Notes: generated from the letters alone by a model not told the origin. DNA of 64,000 bases from Hymenobacter psoromatis (GCA_001596155.1 CP014771.1:5084001-5148000); one strand, 5' to 3'; positions 18,257-26,944 are shown, counted from the stretch's first letter. Made by a program: numbers and translations.

Positions 18257-19078
18257 CTACGAGGCCGGCAGCACCAGCACGGGCAGCGGGCTGTGCAGCA
18301 GCACATGCGTCGTTACGCTGCGGTGAAACAGTTCGCTCAGGAAGCCGCGGGGGCGCGCCACCAGCACCACTAAGTCGAACCCGCCGCTCGCTGCCACCTG
18401 CAAAATGCCACCCGCCGGCGTGGCGTGCACCAGGCTTTGGGTGCGCAGGCCAGCCGGCAGGTCGCGGGCGAGGCCCGTGCGCACAAGCGCCTCGCGGGCG
18501 GCGGCCGTGCCGGCCGTCGCGCTCGCTTCATCGGGGCCAACGTGCAGCATGGTCATCTCCGCAGCCAGCGCCTCAAACAAATGCCGGGCGAGGTCCGCTT
18601 GCGTGCCCAGGCTAAATGGTTCATTATCAAGGGCCAGGAGCACGCGATGCGGGATGATGGGGCTGGCGTGGGCGGGCACCAGCAGCAGGGGCTGCGGGGC
18701 GGTGCGCAGGATAGCCAGCGCACCGCTCGACACCAGCGCGTCGGGCGTCGCGTCGGTGTCGCGGTGGCCGAGCACGACCAGCGCGGGTTGGTGGCGGCGC
18801 AAGGCATCGGCCACGGCCTCGGCCACTTGGCCGTGCGCCACTTCGGCCACCACGGGCGCGGTCAGTTCGCGCGTCAGGCTTTCCAGCGCCAGGTCGATTG
18901 TCTCCTGGCTGAGCATATCTACCTGGCCGGTGAGGTGCTCGGGGTCCAGGAGCGAGTTGCGGCGAATGTGCAGCAGCACCAGCCGCGCGCCGATGGCCCC
19001 GGCCAGCGCGTCGGCGTAGGCCAGGGCGTGGTCGGCGGGTTGAAAAAAATCGGTGAGCACCAGCAGCGAGAGCGCCAT
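18257..19078 (-). CDS. Universal stress protein, tandem UspA domains
   Basis: 273 residues with two UspA-like alpha/beta domains: LLVLTDFFQPADHALAYADALA...ARLVLLHI then LVVLGHRDT...ILRTAPQPLLLVPA; and RVLLALDNEPFSLG...MTMLHVGP then DLVVLVARPRGFLSELFHRSVTTHVLLHSPLPVLVLPAS. The canonical ATP-binding G-x2-G-x9-G is not clearly kept in the first domain. A second double-Usp gene at 20995 has the same C-terminal RP.....FHRSVT...L.H...PVL.LPA ending. The gene is preceded by the two-palindrome promoter described at 19114-19179. Confidence 0.88.
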   Translation of the reverse strand: MALSLLVLTDFFQPADHALAYADALAGAIGARLVLLHIRRNSLLDPEHLTGQVDMLSQETIDLALESLTRELTAPVVAEVAHGQVAEAVADALRRHQPALVVLGHRDTDATPDALVSSGALAILRTAPQPLLLVPAHASPIIPHRVLLALDNEPFSLGTQADLARHLFEALAAEMTMLHVGPDEASATAGTAAAREALVRTGLARDLPAGLRTQSLVHATPAGGILQVAASGGFDLVVLVARPRGFLSELFHRSVTTHVLLHSPLPVLVLPAS

Positions 19079-19113
19079 GCGGCAGGGGGATAGGGAAAAA
19101 GCGAGACTGCCCG

Positions 19114-19179
19114 CAAAGAACCGGGCGCGCCGGCCCGGCCACCATGCGCACTATCAGCTAAGTACCTGATTTTAATCAG
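19114..19179 (-). promoter_or_regulatory. Two-palindrome Crp-type promoter for the usp gene
   Basis: Reading the minus strand: a distal palindrome TGATTTTAATCA (19168-19179), a weaker proximal half-conserved site TGATAGTGCGCA (19145-19156), then a -7 box GTTCTTTG (19121-19114). The proximal centre (19150.5) is exactly 33 bp from the -7 centre (19117.5), as at the other sites in this window. Confidence 0.7.
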
Positions 19180-19313
19180 CAAAAAGGCCAGCACGCCGGC
19201 GGAGCCTTGCACTCGCCGCGGTGAAATCCGCCGGGTGTCGGCGGCTAAAGCTGCCGGGCCAGGCTCCCGCCGCGCTGCCCGGCGCACCGCGCGGGGTAGG
19301 GGCCCGACGATGG

Positions 19314-19363
19314 CGTGGCGTCGCGCAGCGGGACACACCCGCGACCCGCTGCGCGACGCCACG
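19314..19363. repeat. Perfect 19-bp-arm hairpin
   Basis: CGTGGCGTCGCGCAGCGGG (19314-19332) is repeated inverted at 19345-19363, around a 12-nt loop. It lies in the gap 19079-19773. Apart from this hairpin and two promoters the gap shows nothing else; it also contains a lone GCGTAAGTCCT end (about 19430) shared with the small elements at 55.7 and 57.7 kb. Confidence 0.8.
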
Positions 19364-19579
19364 TTTGCGAAGCTGTCCATGTCCATCTACCCTTAGTGCC
19401 CGTGACCGGGTGGGCTGTTAACCATTTTGCGTAAGTCCTAAATTATTTACTAACGGGTACTTATCAACTGCTGAATAAGCTCCTTGCCAAAGCAGCCACT
19501 TGCCGGCTAGCCCCCGCCCGGCCAGCGGCACCAGGTCAATATCCGGCTGGTCGGCAACCTGGGCTACGGCGGCAGCACC

Positions 19580-19645
19580 TGACAAAAGTCATCTCTTACG
19601 GATGACTTTTGTCATAAAAAGAGGGGGTAGGCGCAGCTACTTTTA
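19580..19645 (+). promoter_or_regulatory. Two-palindrome Crp-type promoter for the PepSY-like gene
   Basis: TGACAAAAGTCA (19580-19591) and TGACTTTTGTCA (19603-19614), both perfect palindromes, with centres 23 bp apart. The -7 box TACTTTTA lies at 19638-19645, its centre exactly 33 bp beyond the proximal centre. Confidence 0.8.
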
Positions 19646-19773
19646 GATGGCCTGCTTTTTCTCTCCAACGATGTTTTGTTTCCTTAAAATGGCCCCCACT
19701 GCGTCGGCTGTTAGGCGCGGCTGGCCGCCGCTACCCCATTTTCGCGCCCCACACCCGCGCGAATAGCCCGGCC

Positions 19774-20292
19774 GTGGTAGCGCGGCCGCAAGCGGGGCCA
19801 CCGCGCCAACCGGAAGCCCGCCGCGTCCTGAAAAAACCTGTTGGCGCAGCCCTGAAAATCCTCGGGTTGCTTTGGGTGGCCCTGGTGCCGGGCCACGCTG
19901 TGCATGCGCAGGCCCTGGCAGTGGAAAAAGTGCCGCCACTGGCCTATGGGGCGATGTTTCAGCACTATCCGCAGGCCCAGCAGGTGAGCTGGCGCCGGTT
20001 TCAGGACTGGTACCAGGCCAGCTACACTCTGGGCCAGACCCGCCGGCTGGTCAGGTTCAGCAGCAACGGCGATGTGGAGGCCACGGGCCAGGATATGGCG
20101 CTCAGTGCGCTTTCGCTCCCCATCAAGCACACGCTGACCACGTACTACCCCACCCGTATTTTTTGCCGCGCCATTGAGGTGACCAATGTCCGGACCGGGG
20201 ACCTCACCTACGAGATGGCCACCTGCGAAACCGCCCTCAGCCGCACCATCACGCTGCTGGCCGACGGCCGGAAAGTGCCCCGCCCCGACTAG
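19774..20292 (+). CDS. PepSY-like exported protein
   Basis: 172 residues from a GTG start. The true start may be one of the later codons, since the signal-peptide-like core (LKILGLLWVALVPGHAVHA) begins only at about residue 28. The mature part resembles single PepSY-like beta-lactamase-inhibitor-type domains common in Bacteroidota: FQHYPQAQQVSWRRFQDWYQASY.LGQTRRLVRFSSNGDVEATGQDM. Such proteins are small, periplasmic and of unknown function. It has its own stress-type promoter at 19580-19645. Confidence 0.65.
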   Translation: MVARPQAGPPRQPEARRVLKKPVGAALKILGLLWVALVPGHAVHAQALAVEKVPPLAYGAMFQHYPQAQQVSWRRFQDWYQASYTLGQTRRLVRFSSNGDVEATGQDMALSALSLPIKHTLTTYYPTRIFCRAIEVTNVRTGDLTYEMATCETALSRTITLLADGRKVPRPD

Positions 20293-20381
20293 CCGGGGCA
20301 GCCTCTCCGCCCGCGATGTTTTTCGCTGTGCTGGCTTCCGCCGCCGGCGGGCCAGGGGCTGCCACCGGGGGTAAGGCTACC

Positions 20382-20446
20382 TGACAAATGTCAGGTAGCG
20401 AGGCAATAATCGTCAGGGTATTGCCAGGCGGCCGGGCGGAATTTTG
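20382..20446 (+). promoter_or_regulatory. Two-palindrome Crp-type promoter for 20504-21840
   Basis: TGACAAATGTCA (20382-20393) is perfect; the proximal site CAATAATCGTCA (20404-20415) keeps only one good half. Centres are 22 bp apart. The -7 box GAATTTTG (20439-20446) is centred exactly 33 bp further. Confidence 0.75.
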
Positions 20447-20503
20447 TGGCCTGCTTACTTCCCCACCCTGGCCGGCAGCGGCCTGCTCTTTCTTCCTTTT
20501 CCC

Positions 20504-20728
20504 ATGCAAACCCTGCAAACCTTCGCGCCGTCCGTCACGGCCGACTACCCGGCGGATGCCGTCATTGCGGCCGCCATCGAGCGGTTTTTCATAACCAAAA
20601 AAGGCGGGCCCGCGCACCTGCTTGGCAGGGCGGTGCTGGTCGGGTGCGACCGCGCGCCCGCCGCTTTCGTGGCCAGCTCGCAACGTGTGAACAACGGCTG
20701 GCGGCTCTCTGCCGCCCGCGGGTTATAG
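20504..20728 (+). CDS. Small hypothetical protein, 74 aa
   Basis: First ATG-started frame after the promoter at 20382-20446, about 50 bases downstream of the expected transcript start. It encodes a soluble 74-residue protein with one amphipathic helix (ADAVIAAAIERFFITKK) and no recognised domain. It is followed closely by another small frame and a usp gene, which suggests an operon. Confidence 0.5.
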   Translation: MQTLQTFAPSVTADYPADAVIAAAIERFFITKKGGPAHLLGRAVLVGCDRAPAAFVASSQRVNNGWRLSAARGL

Positions 20729-20737
20729 GTCAGCGTC

Positions 20738-20965
20738 ATGCGTTCTTACCCCCGCATTAACGCGGCTGGCCTGCCGCGGGCGGCCAGCAGCCCGGCCGCC
20801 GGCCGCGTGAGCCCGGCCGCCCTGCGCATTGCCCAGGAAGCCGACGCCACCATGTCGCCCGATGGCTGGGAGGCCGACTACTCTCCGCCCGCGGTGCCAG
20901 CTGCGGTGCCGGCGGCCAGCCCCGTTGTCTCCCCTGCCCAGGTGTTGCCCACCGCCCAGGCGTAG
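20738..20965 (+). CDS. Small Ala/Pro-rich hypothetical protein, 75 aa
   Basis: A 75-residue frame 10 bp after the previous one and 30 bp before the usp gene. The sequence is rich in Ala, Pro and Val, with a disordered-looking tail (PPAVPAAVPAASPVVSPAQV). No domain is recognised. The position inside a compact operon is the main support; it could be non-coding. Confidence 0.4.
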   Translation: MRSYPRINAAGLPRAASSPAAGRVSPAALRIAQEADATMSPDGWEADYSPPAVPAAVPAASPVVSPAQVLPTAQA

Positions 20966-20994
20966 CTTATTACCCTCTCTATTCTTTCTGAGTT

Positions 20995-21840
20995 ATGAAT
21001 CCTTCCCTGCTCGTGCTGGCTAATGTGCCGGAAGCCGCCCCTCACATGGCGCGCTACGCCGCCGCCCTGGGCCAGCCGCTGGGCCTGCGCCTGGCGCTGC
21101 TGCACTGCGGCCTCTGCGCCCCGCTGCCCGAGCCAAAATCAATGGGCGAAGAAGCAGCGCTGCCCAGCCGCAACGAGGTCCAAACCCTGGCCGCGCTGCG
21201 CGCCCTGGCCCGCCGCCTGCCCGTGCCCGCCGAGGTGGCCGAAGCGGGCGGGCAGCTGGAAGACGACGTGGCCGCTGCCGCCAACCGCTACCAGCCGCTG
21301 CTGGTGGCGATGGGTCTGGGTCCCAGGCAGCACCTGCTCGATGAACTGCTGCGCACCCAGGTGCTGCCCGTGTTGCGGGCCACCGGGCGGCCGGTGCTGC
21401 TGGTGCCCGCCGCCGCGCCGGCGGTGGCGGCAGTGCCGCCCGCCCCGCGCCGGGTGCTGGTAGCCGTGGATGGCGAGCACTTTGGCCTGGCGGCGGCTTG
21501 CCGCAACCTGGGCCAGCTACTGGGCTCGTGGGCAGCGACTTACATCGTGGCCCACATCGACCAGCACAGCGCGCTGCTGGGCACTTCGGGCCAGCACGCG
21601 CTGGCCGATGTGCGGGCCAGCAAGCTCCTACCCCCCGGCACGCCGCTGGAGCTATACGAGGTGGCCGACGCGGCCCCGGCCCCCGGCATCCTGCAAGCCC
21701 TGGCCGATACGCGGGCCGATATGCTGGTGCTCATTGCCCGGCCGCGCAGCATTCGGGGCAAGCAGTTTCACCGCAGCGTCACGGCGGCGGTGCTGCGCCA
21801 CACCTGGGTGCCGGTGTTGCTGCTGCCGGCGGCGGGGTAG
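20995..21840 (+). CDS. Universal stress protein, tandem UspA domains
   Basis: 281 residues with two Usp domains. First: SLLVLANVPEAAPHMARYAAALG...LRLALLHCG...PLLVAMGLGPRQHLLDELLRTQVLPVLRATGRPVLLVPA. Second: RVLVAVDGEHFGLAAACRNLG...YIVAHIDQ...DMLVLIARPRSIRGKQFHRSVTAAVLRHTWVPVLLLPA. It is a paralogue of the minus-strand usp gene at 18257. It is probably transcribed from the promoter at 20382 with the two small genes before it. Confidence 0.88.
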   Translation: MNPSLLVLANVPEAAPHMARYAAALGQPLGLRLALLHCGLCAPLPEPKSMGEEAALPSRNEVQTLAALRALARRLPVPAEVAEAGGQLEDDVAAAANRYQPLLVAMGLGPRQHLLDELLRTQVLPVLRATGRPVLLVPAAAPAVAAVPPAPRRVLVAVDGEHFGLAAACRNLGQLLGSWAATYIVAHIDQHSALLGTSGQHALADVRASKLLPPGTPLELYEVADAAPAPGILQALADTRADMLVLIARPRSIRGKQFHRSVTAAVLRHTWVPVLLLPAAG

Positions 21841-21948
21841 GGGGTAGGGGCCGTCGCTATTTTTTTTGTTTCAGATTTCTCTTCTGCAAGCCGGGTCAGA
21901 AATTTCTCCTGCCGGCCCCCGTTACCCGCGCCCGGCCCGGGGCGCACC

Positions 21949-22013
21949 TGACAAATGTCAGCCCGCCACCTGGCGGATGTCATGCCCGCGCCCGTGTGGA
22001 GCCGGTAGTTTCG
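21949..22013 (+). promoter_or_regulatory. Two-palindrome Crp-type promoter for 22048-22662
   Basis: TGACAAATGTCA (21949-21960) and TGGCGGATGTCA (21971-21982), centres 22 bp apart. The -7 box TAGTTTCG (22006-22013) is centred exactly 33 bp from the proximal site. Confidence 0.75.
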
Positions 22014-22047
22014 CTAGTAGTTATCGCTAATTCTTTTTCCTCCACCT

Positions 22048-22275
22048 ATGAGTAAGTTACTATTAGCCGTGCTGGGCAACTACAATCAGCAACTAAGCGC
22101 CACCCTGACCCAGGCCGAGCAGCGTTGGTCCGGCTTGTCCGCCATCGAAGACAAGGTGCTTTCTAAAGATGAGATGGAGGAGCGACGCCGGACGCTGCTG
22201 TTGGCGGTGGCTTATCTCGACAAGTTGAAGCAATTGCTCAGCCGCCACGCCGACCAGCCGCCGCCGGCTCATTAA
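22048..22275 (+). CDS. Small helical hypothetical protein, 75 aa
   Basis: 75 residues, starting 35 bases after the -7 box. It reads as two charged helices (QLSATLTQAEQRWSGL and DEMEERRRTLLLAVAYLDKL) and may form a helical hairpin or coiled coil. No family recognised. It is followed after 69 bp by a thioredoxin-fold gene and probably shares its transcript. Confidence 0.6.
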   Translation: MSKLLLAVLGNYNQQLSATLTQAEQRWSGLSAIEDKVLSKDEMEERRRTLLLAVAYLDKLKQLLSRHADQPPPAH

Positions 22276-22344
22276 AAAGCCAGGCAGCGAACCGGGAGCC
22301 GGAGCTATTTTTTGAACCCCAGCATTTTATTGACCCGCTCGCCC

Positions 22345-22662
22345 ATGCCGCTCACCCGTTCGCCCGAAGCCGCCGTGCTGCTGGTGTTGCTGCCGCCCGC
22401 CCCGTCGGGGGCCGCGCTCGTGGCGACCAGCGCCACGCTGCACACCTTGCAGCAGCAGCTGGGCGCGGCCATCCGGGTGTTGCGCGTGGACGAGGCCACT
22501 CACCCCGCCGTGGTGCGCAGTTTCGATGGCCGGGGCCTGCCGGCCTGGGTGCTGATACGGCACGGCGTGGAGCTGTGGCGGCAGGCCGGGATGCCCGGCA
22601 GCGCCGCCACCATAGCGCTGATAAGGAGCAAATTAACCCTGCCACCCGTCGCCAGCAACTGA
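22345..22662 (+). CDS. Thioredoxin-fold protein lacking CXXC
   Basis: 105 residues. The pattern VLLVLLPP...LHTLQQQLGAAIRVLRVDEATHPAVVRSFDGRGLPAWVLIRHGVELWRQAGMP matches the thioredoxin core (beta-alpha-beta, a conserved cis-Pro in GLPAWVLI, then the C-terminal helix), but the catalytic CXXC is absent; the equivalent region reads PAPSGA. It therefore should not act as a disulphide reductase and may be a scaffold or chaperone. A close paralogue with the same VDEA.HP.VVRSF and GVELWRQ blocks lies at 63558. I chose the ATG at 22345 because it aligns with that paralogue's start. Confidence 0.75.
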   Translation: MPLTRSPEAAVLLVLLPPAPSGAALVATSATLHTLQQQLGAAIRVLRVDEATHPAVVRSFDGRGLPAWVLIRHGVELWRQAGMPGSAATIALIRSKLTLPPVASN

Positions 22663-22729
22663 GCCACCCACGCCCGCCAGAGCCACCCTGAAGAGCACGG
22701 CACCGAGCAAGCCGCCCCAGCCGGCGGCC

Positions 22730-22768
22730 AAAAACCCCGGTTTCCCGCCAGCCAAAGCCGGGGTTTTG
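22730..22768 (+). terminator. Terminator within a duplicated intergenic element
   Basis: The stem AAAACCCCGG (22731-22740) pairs with CCGGGGTTTT (22758-22767). It is the 3' part of an element of about 120 bp (roughly 22671-22799) that recurs at about 29772-29896, sharing AAGAGCACGGCACCGAG upstream of the stem and CTGCGTAA or TTGCGTAA at the end. Confidence 0.75.
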
Positions 22769-22892
22769 GGTGGGTTAGCTAGCATCTCTCATTGCGTAAA
22801 ATACTAATAATTAGTTAATTATTAATATAATATGTAGGCCAGGCAAATGCCAGCTTTAGCCTGCCGCTCCTCGCCCAAGTCGTCCCGGCCTA

Positions 22893-22957
22893 TGACGAAA
22901 ATCGGGCGGAGGGCTGACGTTTTACGGCTCATCGCGGGCGTGCCGCCTGGTCCTTTG
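22893..22957 (+). promoter_or_regulatory. Two-palindrome Crp-type promoter
   Basis: TGACGAAAATCG (22893-22904) and TGACGTTTTACG (22915-22926), centres 22 bp apart. The -7 box GTCCTTTG (22950-22957) is centred exactly 33 bp further. The downstream gene is uncertain; the best candidate starts at 23193. Confidence 0.65.
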
Positions 22958-23192
22958 CCAGTGGTTTTCTGGTCGGTAGACTGGTCTCCGGGGCCAGTTT
23001 TGTGGGGGCCGCCGCCTCGCTGCTGTCCCGTTTTGCCGGGTGGCAGTTGGCGGCGGCCTTACCGCTTGCACCCCTCGCCGCTGCCCGGAAACCACCGGGG
23101 GCAGTGAACGAAATCAGCAAACTCCGGCATGAGCCCCAAAACCCCGGCCGCCCCGGCCATTCCTACCCCGGCCATCCCGCCGCCTCCCCACG

Positions 23193-23489
23193 ATGGCCGA
23201 GGCGCCGCTACCGCCTCCCTGGCAGGTCGAGATTCTGGCGAAGCTCTACGGGCAGGAGCGGGTTAGGGGAATGTCCTTCATCGACTCGTACAGCCCGGAG
23301 ACGATGGCCCTGGCTCCGCCCGCCTGGAGCCCCTCGGCCGTGCTGACCACCCACGCGGCCACGGCCCCTCCCTACGCCGCCCTGGGCAACTACGCCACGC
23401 CGGCCGATAAAGTAGCCGGGTTGACGAAATTTCTAACCCAGTACAGTGTGCGGGAAGTAGAGAAAAATCGGCCGCCCCGCCCAGCCTGA
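23193..23489 (+). CDS. Hypothetical protein, 98 aa
   Basis: A 98-residue frame with an N-terminal helix (PPWQVEILAKLYGQERVRGM) and a C-terminal one (ADKVAGLTKFLTQYSVREVEK). No family recognised. It is the most protein-like frame downstream of the promoter at 22893, although the untranslated leader would be about 230 bases. A competing frame at 23002-23346 is rich in Arg/Pro and looks like a shadow. Confidence 0.45.
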   Translation: MAEAPLPPPWQVEILAKLYGQERVRGMSFIDSYSPETMALAPPAWSPSAVLTTHAATAPPYAALGNYATPADKVAGLTKFLTQYSVREVEKNRPPRPA

Positions 23490-23578
23490 CCGGCAGTCGC
23501 CCAGCAAACTCTCTCCGTTTGGGGCGAGCAGCATCAAATAAGGAAAGCATACCTATTTCTCACTCAACTTTTTGTCAC

Positions 23579-24094
23579 ATGCCTCAGCAAATGCTCCCCA
23601 ATGTTCCGTTCATAGCCAATTCCGATACGGCCCCCGCTTTTTGGTTGTTCGATACGCTCTGGCTCATGCTCGCCGAAGGGGAGCAGACGGGCGGCAGTTT
23701 TTCGCTCGTCGAGCAGCGGATGCGTCAAGGCATCAAAGTGCCGGCGCACGTGCATAACTATAATGACGAATGGTTCTATATTTTTGAAGGAACCCTGGAG
23801 CTGACCATCGCCGGGAAGCCCGTGCATGGCAAGGCGGGCGACTACGTGTGGATTGCCCGCGGCAATGACCATGCGTTCGAGGTCACGAGCGAATGCCGGG
23901 TGCTCAACGGCTACACCCCCGGCGGCCCCGAACAGCCGGTGAAGTACCTGGGGCAGGCGACGAACATTCGGGAGCTGCCGCCCGAATCATTTCCCAAGCC
24001 CGACGAGCGGGCCATGCGGCTGTTGTTCAACCACTACTGGAGCTGCGAAGTCGGCGCGGGCTGGGAGCACAACGACGCGGACCTACGCCGTTAA
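23579..24094 (+). CDS. Cupin-domain protein
   Basis: About 171 residues. The cupin motif 1 is partly kept (PAHVHNYNDEWFYIFEGTLEL, about 58-78) and motif 2 is GDYVWIARGNDHAFEV (about 89-104). His and Glu ligands are consistent with a metal-binding cupin. Such stand-alone proteins may be dioxygenase-like or sugar-binding; the function cannot be given. The ATG at 23579 follows an AT-rich stretch. A quinone-oxidoreductase-like gene follows after 40 bp and is likely co-transcribed. Confidence 0.8.
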   Translation: MPQQMLPNVPFIANSDTAPAFWLFDTLWLMLAEGEQTGGSFSLVEQRMRQGIKVPAHVHNYNDEWFYIFEGTLELTIAGKPVHGKAGDYVWIARGNDHAFEVTSECRVLNGYTPGGPEQPVKYLGQATNIRELPPESFPKPDERAMRLLFNHYWSCEVGAGWEHNDADLRR

Positions 24095-24134
24095 GACCCT
24101 TTCTTATTTCCTTATTTCTCTTCAAAAACTTCTC

Positions 24135-25115
24135 ATGGAAGCCATTCAATTGCCCCACTACGGCGCGGCCGACCAGCTGCGGTACGCGCAAATCCCTACC
24201 CCCCAGGCGGGGCCGGGCCAGGTGCTGGTGCGCGTGCGAGCCGCCGCCGTCAATCCCCTCGACGCGAAAATTGCCTCCGGTGCCATGCAGCAACTGTTTC
24301 CGCTCGCGCTGCCCTGGACGCCGGGCAACGACTTCGCCGGCACGGTCGAGGCCGTGGGCGCGGGCGTGACCACGGTCAAGCCGGGCCAGGAGGTGTACGG
24401 CACCAGCGCGGCCGGCGGGGCCTACGCCGAGTATTTGGTCGCCCCGGCCGATGCCGTGGCCCCCAAGCCGGCCACGCTCTCCTTTGTGGAAGCCGCCTCG
24501 GTGCCCGTGGGGGCGCTCACGGCCTGGCAGGGGCTGACGCGGGGCGGCCACCTGCAAGCCGGCCAGACTGTGCTCATCCACGGCGGGGCGGGCGCGGTGG
24601 GGGCCTACGCGGTGCAGTTTGCCCACCAGCTGGGGGCGCACGTCATCGCCACCGCCGCCGCCAAAGACCTGGATTTCGTGCGTTCGCTGGGGGCCGATGA
24701 AGTGCTTGATTACCACGCTACCCCTTTCGAGACGGTAGTGAAAGACGTGGACGTGGTGTTCGACCTGGTGGGCGGCGACACGCAGCAGCGCTCCTTCGGC
24801 GTGCTCAAAAAAGGTGGCTACCTGGTGGCCACCAGCCAGCCGCCGTCCCCGGAAGAAGCGGCCAGGCACGGCATCCACGGCGTGATGTTTGGCATGAAGC
24901 CCTCGGCCGAGGACCTGGTGCGCGTGGCCCGGCAGCTGGATGCCGGCAAGCTCAAATTTGATGTCGCCCGCATCTATCCGCTGGCGCAAGCTGCCCAAGC
25001 CTGGGCCGACAGTGCCGACCATCAGCCAAGCCCCGCCGCGACCCCCGCCGCCGGCCCGCCGCGCGCCGCCCCCAAAACCCACGGCAAAATTGTGCTGGAA
25101 ATGGAGTCCGCTTAG
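24135..25115 (+). CDS. MDR-family NADP-dependent oxidoreductase (zinc-free)
   Basis: 326 residues of the medium-chain dehydrogenase/reductase superfamily, quinone oxidoreductase branch. The GroES-like domain contains RVRAAAVNPLDAKIASGAM and PWTPGNDFAGTVEAVG, without the structural zinc cysteines. The Rossmann motif is VLIHGGAGAVGAYAVQFA (about 149-166), followed by GADEVLDYHAT. It should reduce quinones or activated double bonds with NAD(P)H. Between the last strand and the ending (KIVLEME) is an Ala/Pro-rich insertion (about 297-316) that is unusual for the family. Confidence 0.9.
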   Translation: MEAIQLPHYGAADQLRYAQIPTPQAGPGQVLVRVRAAAVNPLDAKIASGAMQQLFPLALPWTPGNDFAGTVEAVGAGVTTVKPGQEVYGTSAAGGAYAEYLVAPADAVAPKPATLSFVEAASVPVGALTAWQGLTRGGHLQAGQTVLIHGGAGAVGAYAVQFAHQLGAHVIATAAAKDLDFVRSLGADEVLDYHATPFETVVKDVDVVFDLVGGDTQQRSFGVLKKGGYLVATSQPPSPEEAARHGIHGVMFGMKPSAEDLVRVARQLDAGKLKFDVARIYPLAQAAQAWADSADHQPSPAATPAAGPPRAAPKTHGKIVLEMESA

Positions 25116-25276
25116 TAAACGGAAATCACCCAGGGAATTCTTGCCGGGAAGCCGACTGGCAAAACGCGGGGCAGGGGGTAGCAAGCAGGCGCTGGCCCCT
25201 GGCCGAATCCAGCCGCCCCTTGGAAGAAAAACCCTCCGCACAAAACCGGCCTCATCTAACCTAATAACGCAACAAC

Positions 25277-25633
<357 letters not shown>

Positions 25634-25739
25634 TGCCACAAACGGCAGTAGATTCCATAATTGAACTCTTCGTAAGTACCCGTTGGCAAATACTTTATCC
25701 TATGTTCAGGTACGCCCTCTAATTTGGGCCAATGAAAGG

Positions 25740-25924
25740 AAAGGAGCGGAATAAGATTCTAATCTTATGGGGCGTTGGAGCCCGTTTAACATGACAATCC
25801 CCGCTCTTTTTTAGGGTCACTTTGGACAGTTCCAGTAGGCCACCGAGCCTGTATCAGGATAGTAAAAGACACCCTAGAAGTCCTTTTTTACTACTTTTTC
25901 TCCACTCTTTTACTGCTGTACTTA
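25740..25924 (+). ncRNA. Candidate bridge-RNA region upstream of the IS110 transposase
   Basis: IS110-family elements are known to encode a structured bridge RNA in a non-coding end, typically upstream of the transposase. Here 25740-25815 can fold: GGAGCGG (about 25744) with CCCCGCTC (about 25799-25806) as an outer stem, an inner hairpin ATAAGATT-CT-AATCTTAT, and GGGGC...GCCC. The 185-bp leader is otherwise open of genes. The RNA itself is an inference. Confidence 0.45.
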
Positions 25925-26914
25925 ATGGTTATCGCCTCTTCGTTACCCGTTGTCGGCCTGGACGTGAGCAAAGCCACGCTGGCCGTCTGTTATCAAGTAA
26001 ATGACCAGATTAAGCACCTGGAAGTCAGCAATACCAAAGCGGGCTTTCAGCAGCTAGTGAAGGCGTGCGGCGGGCAGTGCCAGTTTGTGATGGAAGCCAC
26101 GGGCACCTATAATCTGGCCCTGGCTTACTACCTGCATGAACAGGGCGGACAGGTGGCCGTGCTCAATCCGCTGGTAATTAGACGCTTCATTCAACTGCAC
26201 TTAGGTAAGGGCAAAAGCGAGCGCAAAGATGCGCAGTGGTTGTTGCGCTATGGTCAGCAACAGCCGTTGAAAGTCTGGCAGCCGGACGAAGCGGTCCTGG
26301 TCGAGTGCCGGCACCTAGAACAGGTCAATGAGCAGTTACTCAAGCAAAAAGTGATGATTAGCAACTCGTTGGAAGCCTTACAGCACCAACCTATTGTGAG
26401 CAAACTCGCTTTGAAACGGCTTCAGCAGCTGCTCAAGACCTTAACGCAGCAAGTGGAAGCGGTAGAGGCCGAACTACTGGCCCTGTTAGAACGGCGCTTT
26501 GCGCAGGAAATGACGCTGTTGTGCTCCATTCCTGGCATTGGGCGCAAAACAGCGGGCATGCTACTGCTCTTTGTCGGCGGCTTCACTCACTTCGATAACT
26601 ACCGGCAAGTCATTGCCTTAGCCGGTCTCTCCCCCCGCGAGCATACCTCGGGCACGAGTATCCGCGGGAAGGTGCGCATCACCAAAATGGGTGGGGGGCT
26701 GATTCGCGGCAAGCTCTTTATGTGCAGCTTTTCGGCCAAGAAAACGAACGTGGCTTGTGCGGCCCTTTTTGACCGCCTAGTGGCCAAAGGCAAGAACAAG
26801 AAACTAGCCCTGATTGCCGTCTGCAACAAACTCCTCAAGCAGGCCTTTGCTATTATCAAATCGGGTGTGCCCTACCAAGCTGATTTTTGCTCGAAACTGG
26901 CCCAGGCCTCTTAA
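25925..26914 (+). CDS. IS110-family transposase (DEDD)
   Basis: 329 residues, normal length. The N-terminal DEDD RuvC-like domain starts VVGLDVSKATLAVCY (first Asp) and continues with FVMEATGTYNLALAYYL (Glu) and GKSERKDAQWLLRYG (Asp pair). The C-terminal Transposase_20 domain has LLCSIPGIGRKTAGMLLLFVGGF, ALAGLSPREHTSGTSIRGKVRI and MGGGLIRGKLFMC, including the Ser presumed to be nucleophilic in this family. The gene appears intact, so the element may still be active. Base composition is clearly lower in GC than in its neighbours. Confidence 0.93.
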   Translation: MVIASSLPVVGLDVSKATLAVCYQVNDQIKHLEVSNTKAGFQQLVKACGGQCQFVMEATGTYNLALAYYLHEQGGQVAVLNPLVIRRFIQLHLGKGKSERKDAQWLLRYGQQQPLKVWQPDEAVLVECRHLEQVNEQLLKQKVMISNSLEALQHQPIVSKLALKRLQQLLKTLTQQVEAVEAELLALLERRFAQEMTLLCSIPGIGRKTAGMLLLFVGGFTHFDNYRQVIALAGLSPREHTSGTSIRGKVRITKMGGGLIRGKLFMCSFSAKKTNVACAALFDRLVAKGKNKKLALIAVCNKLLKQAFAIIKSGVPYQADFCSKLAQAS

Positions 26915-26944
26915 ATTCTAACACAGTTCATGGTAAAGTAGACG

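Noticed and set aside
19202..19209. Rightward promoter (GAGCCTTG) from the palindromes at 19145-19179
   Set aside because: The spacing is 32 bp and no rightward gene begins before 19774, which has its own better promoter.
23002..23346. 114-codon open frame behind the promoter at 22893
   Set aside because: After a short hydrophobic start it becomes Arg/Pro/Trp-rich and overlaps the better frame at 23193; probably a shadow.
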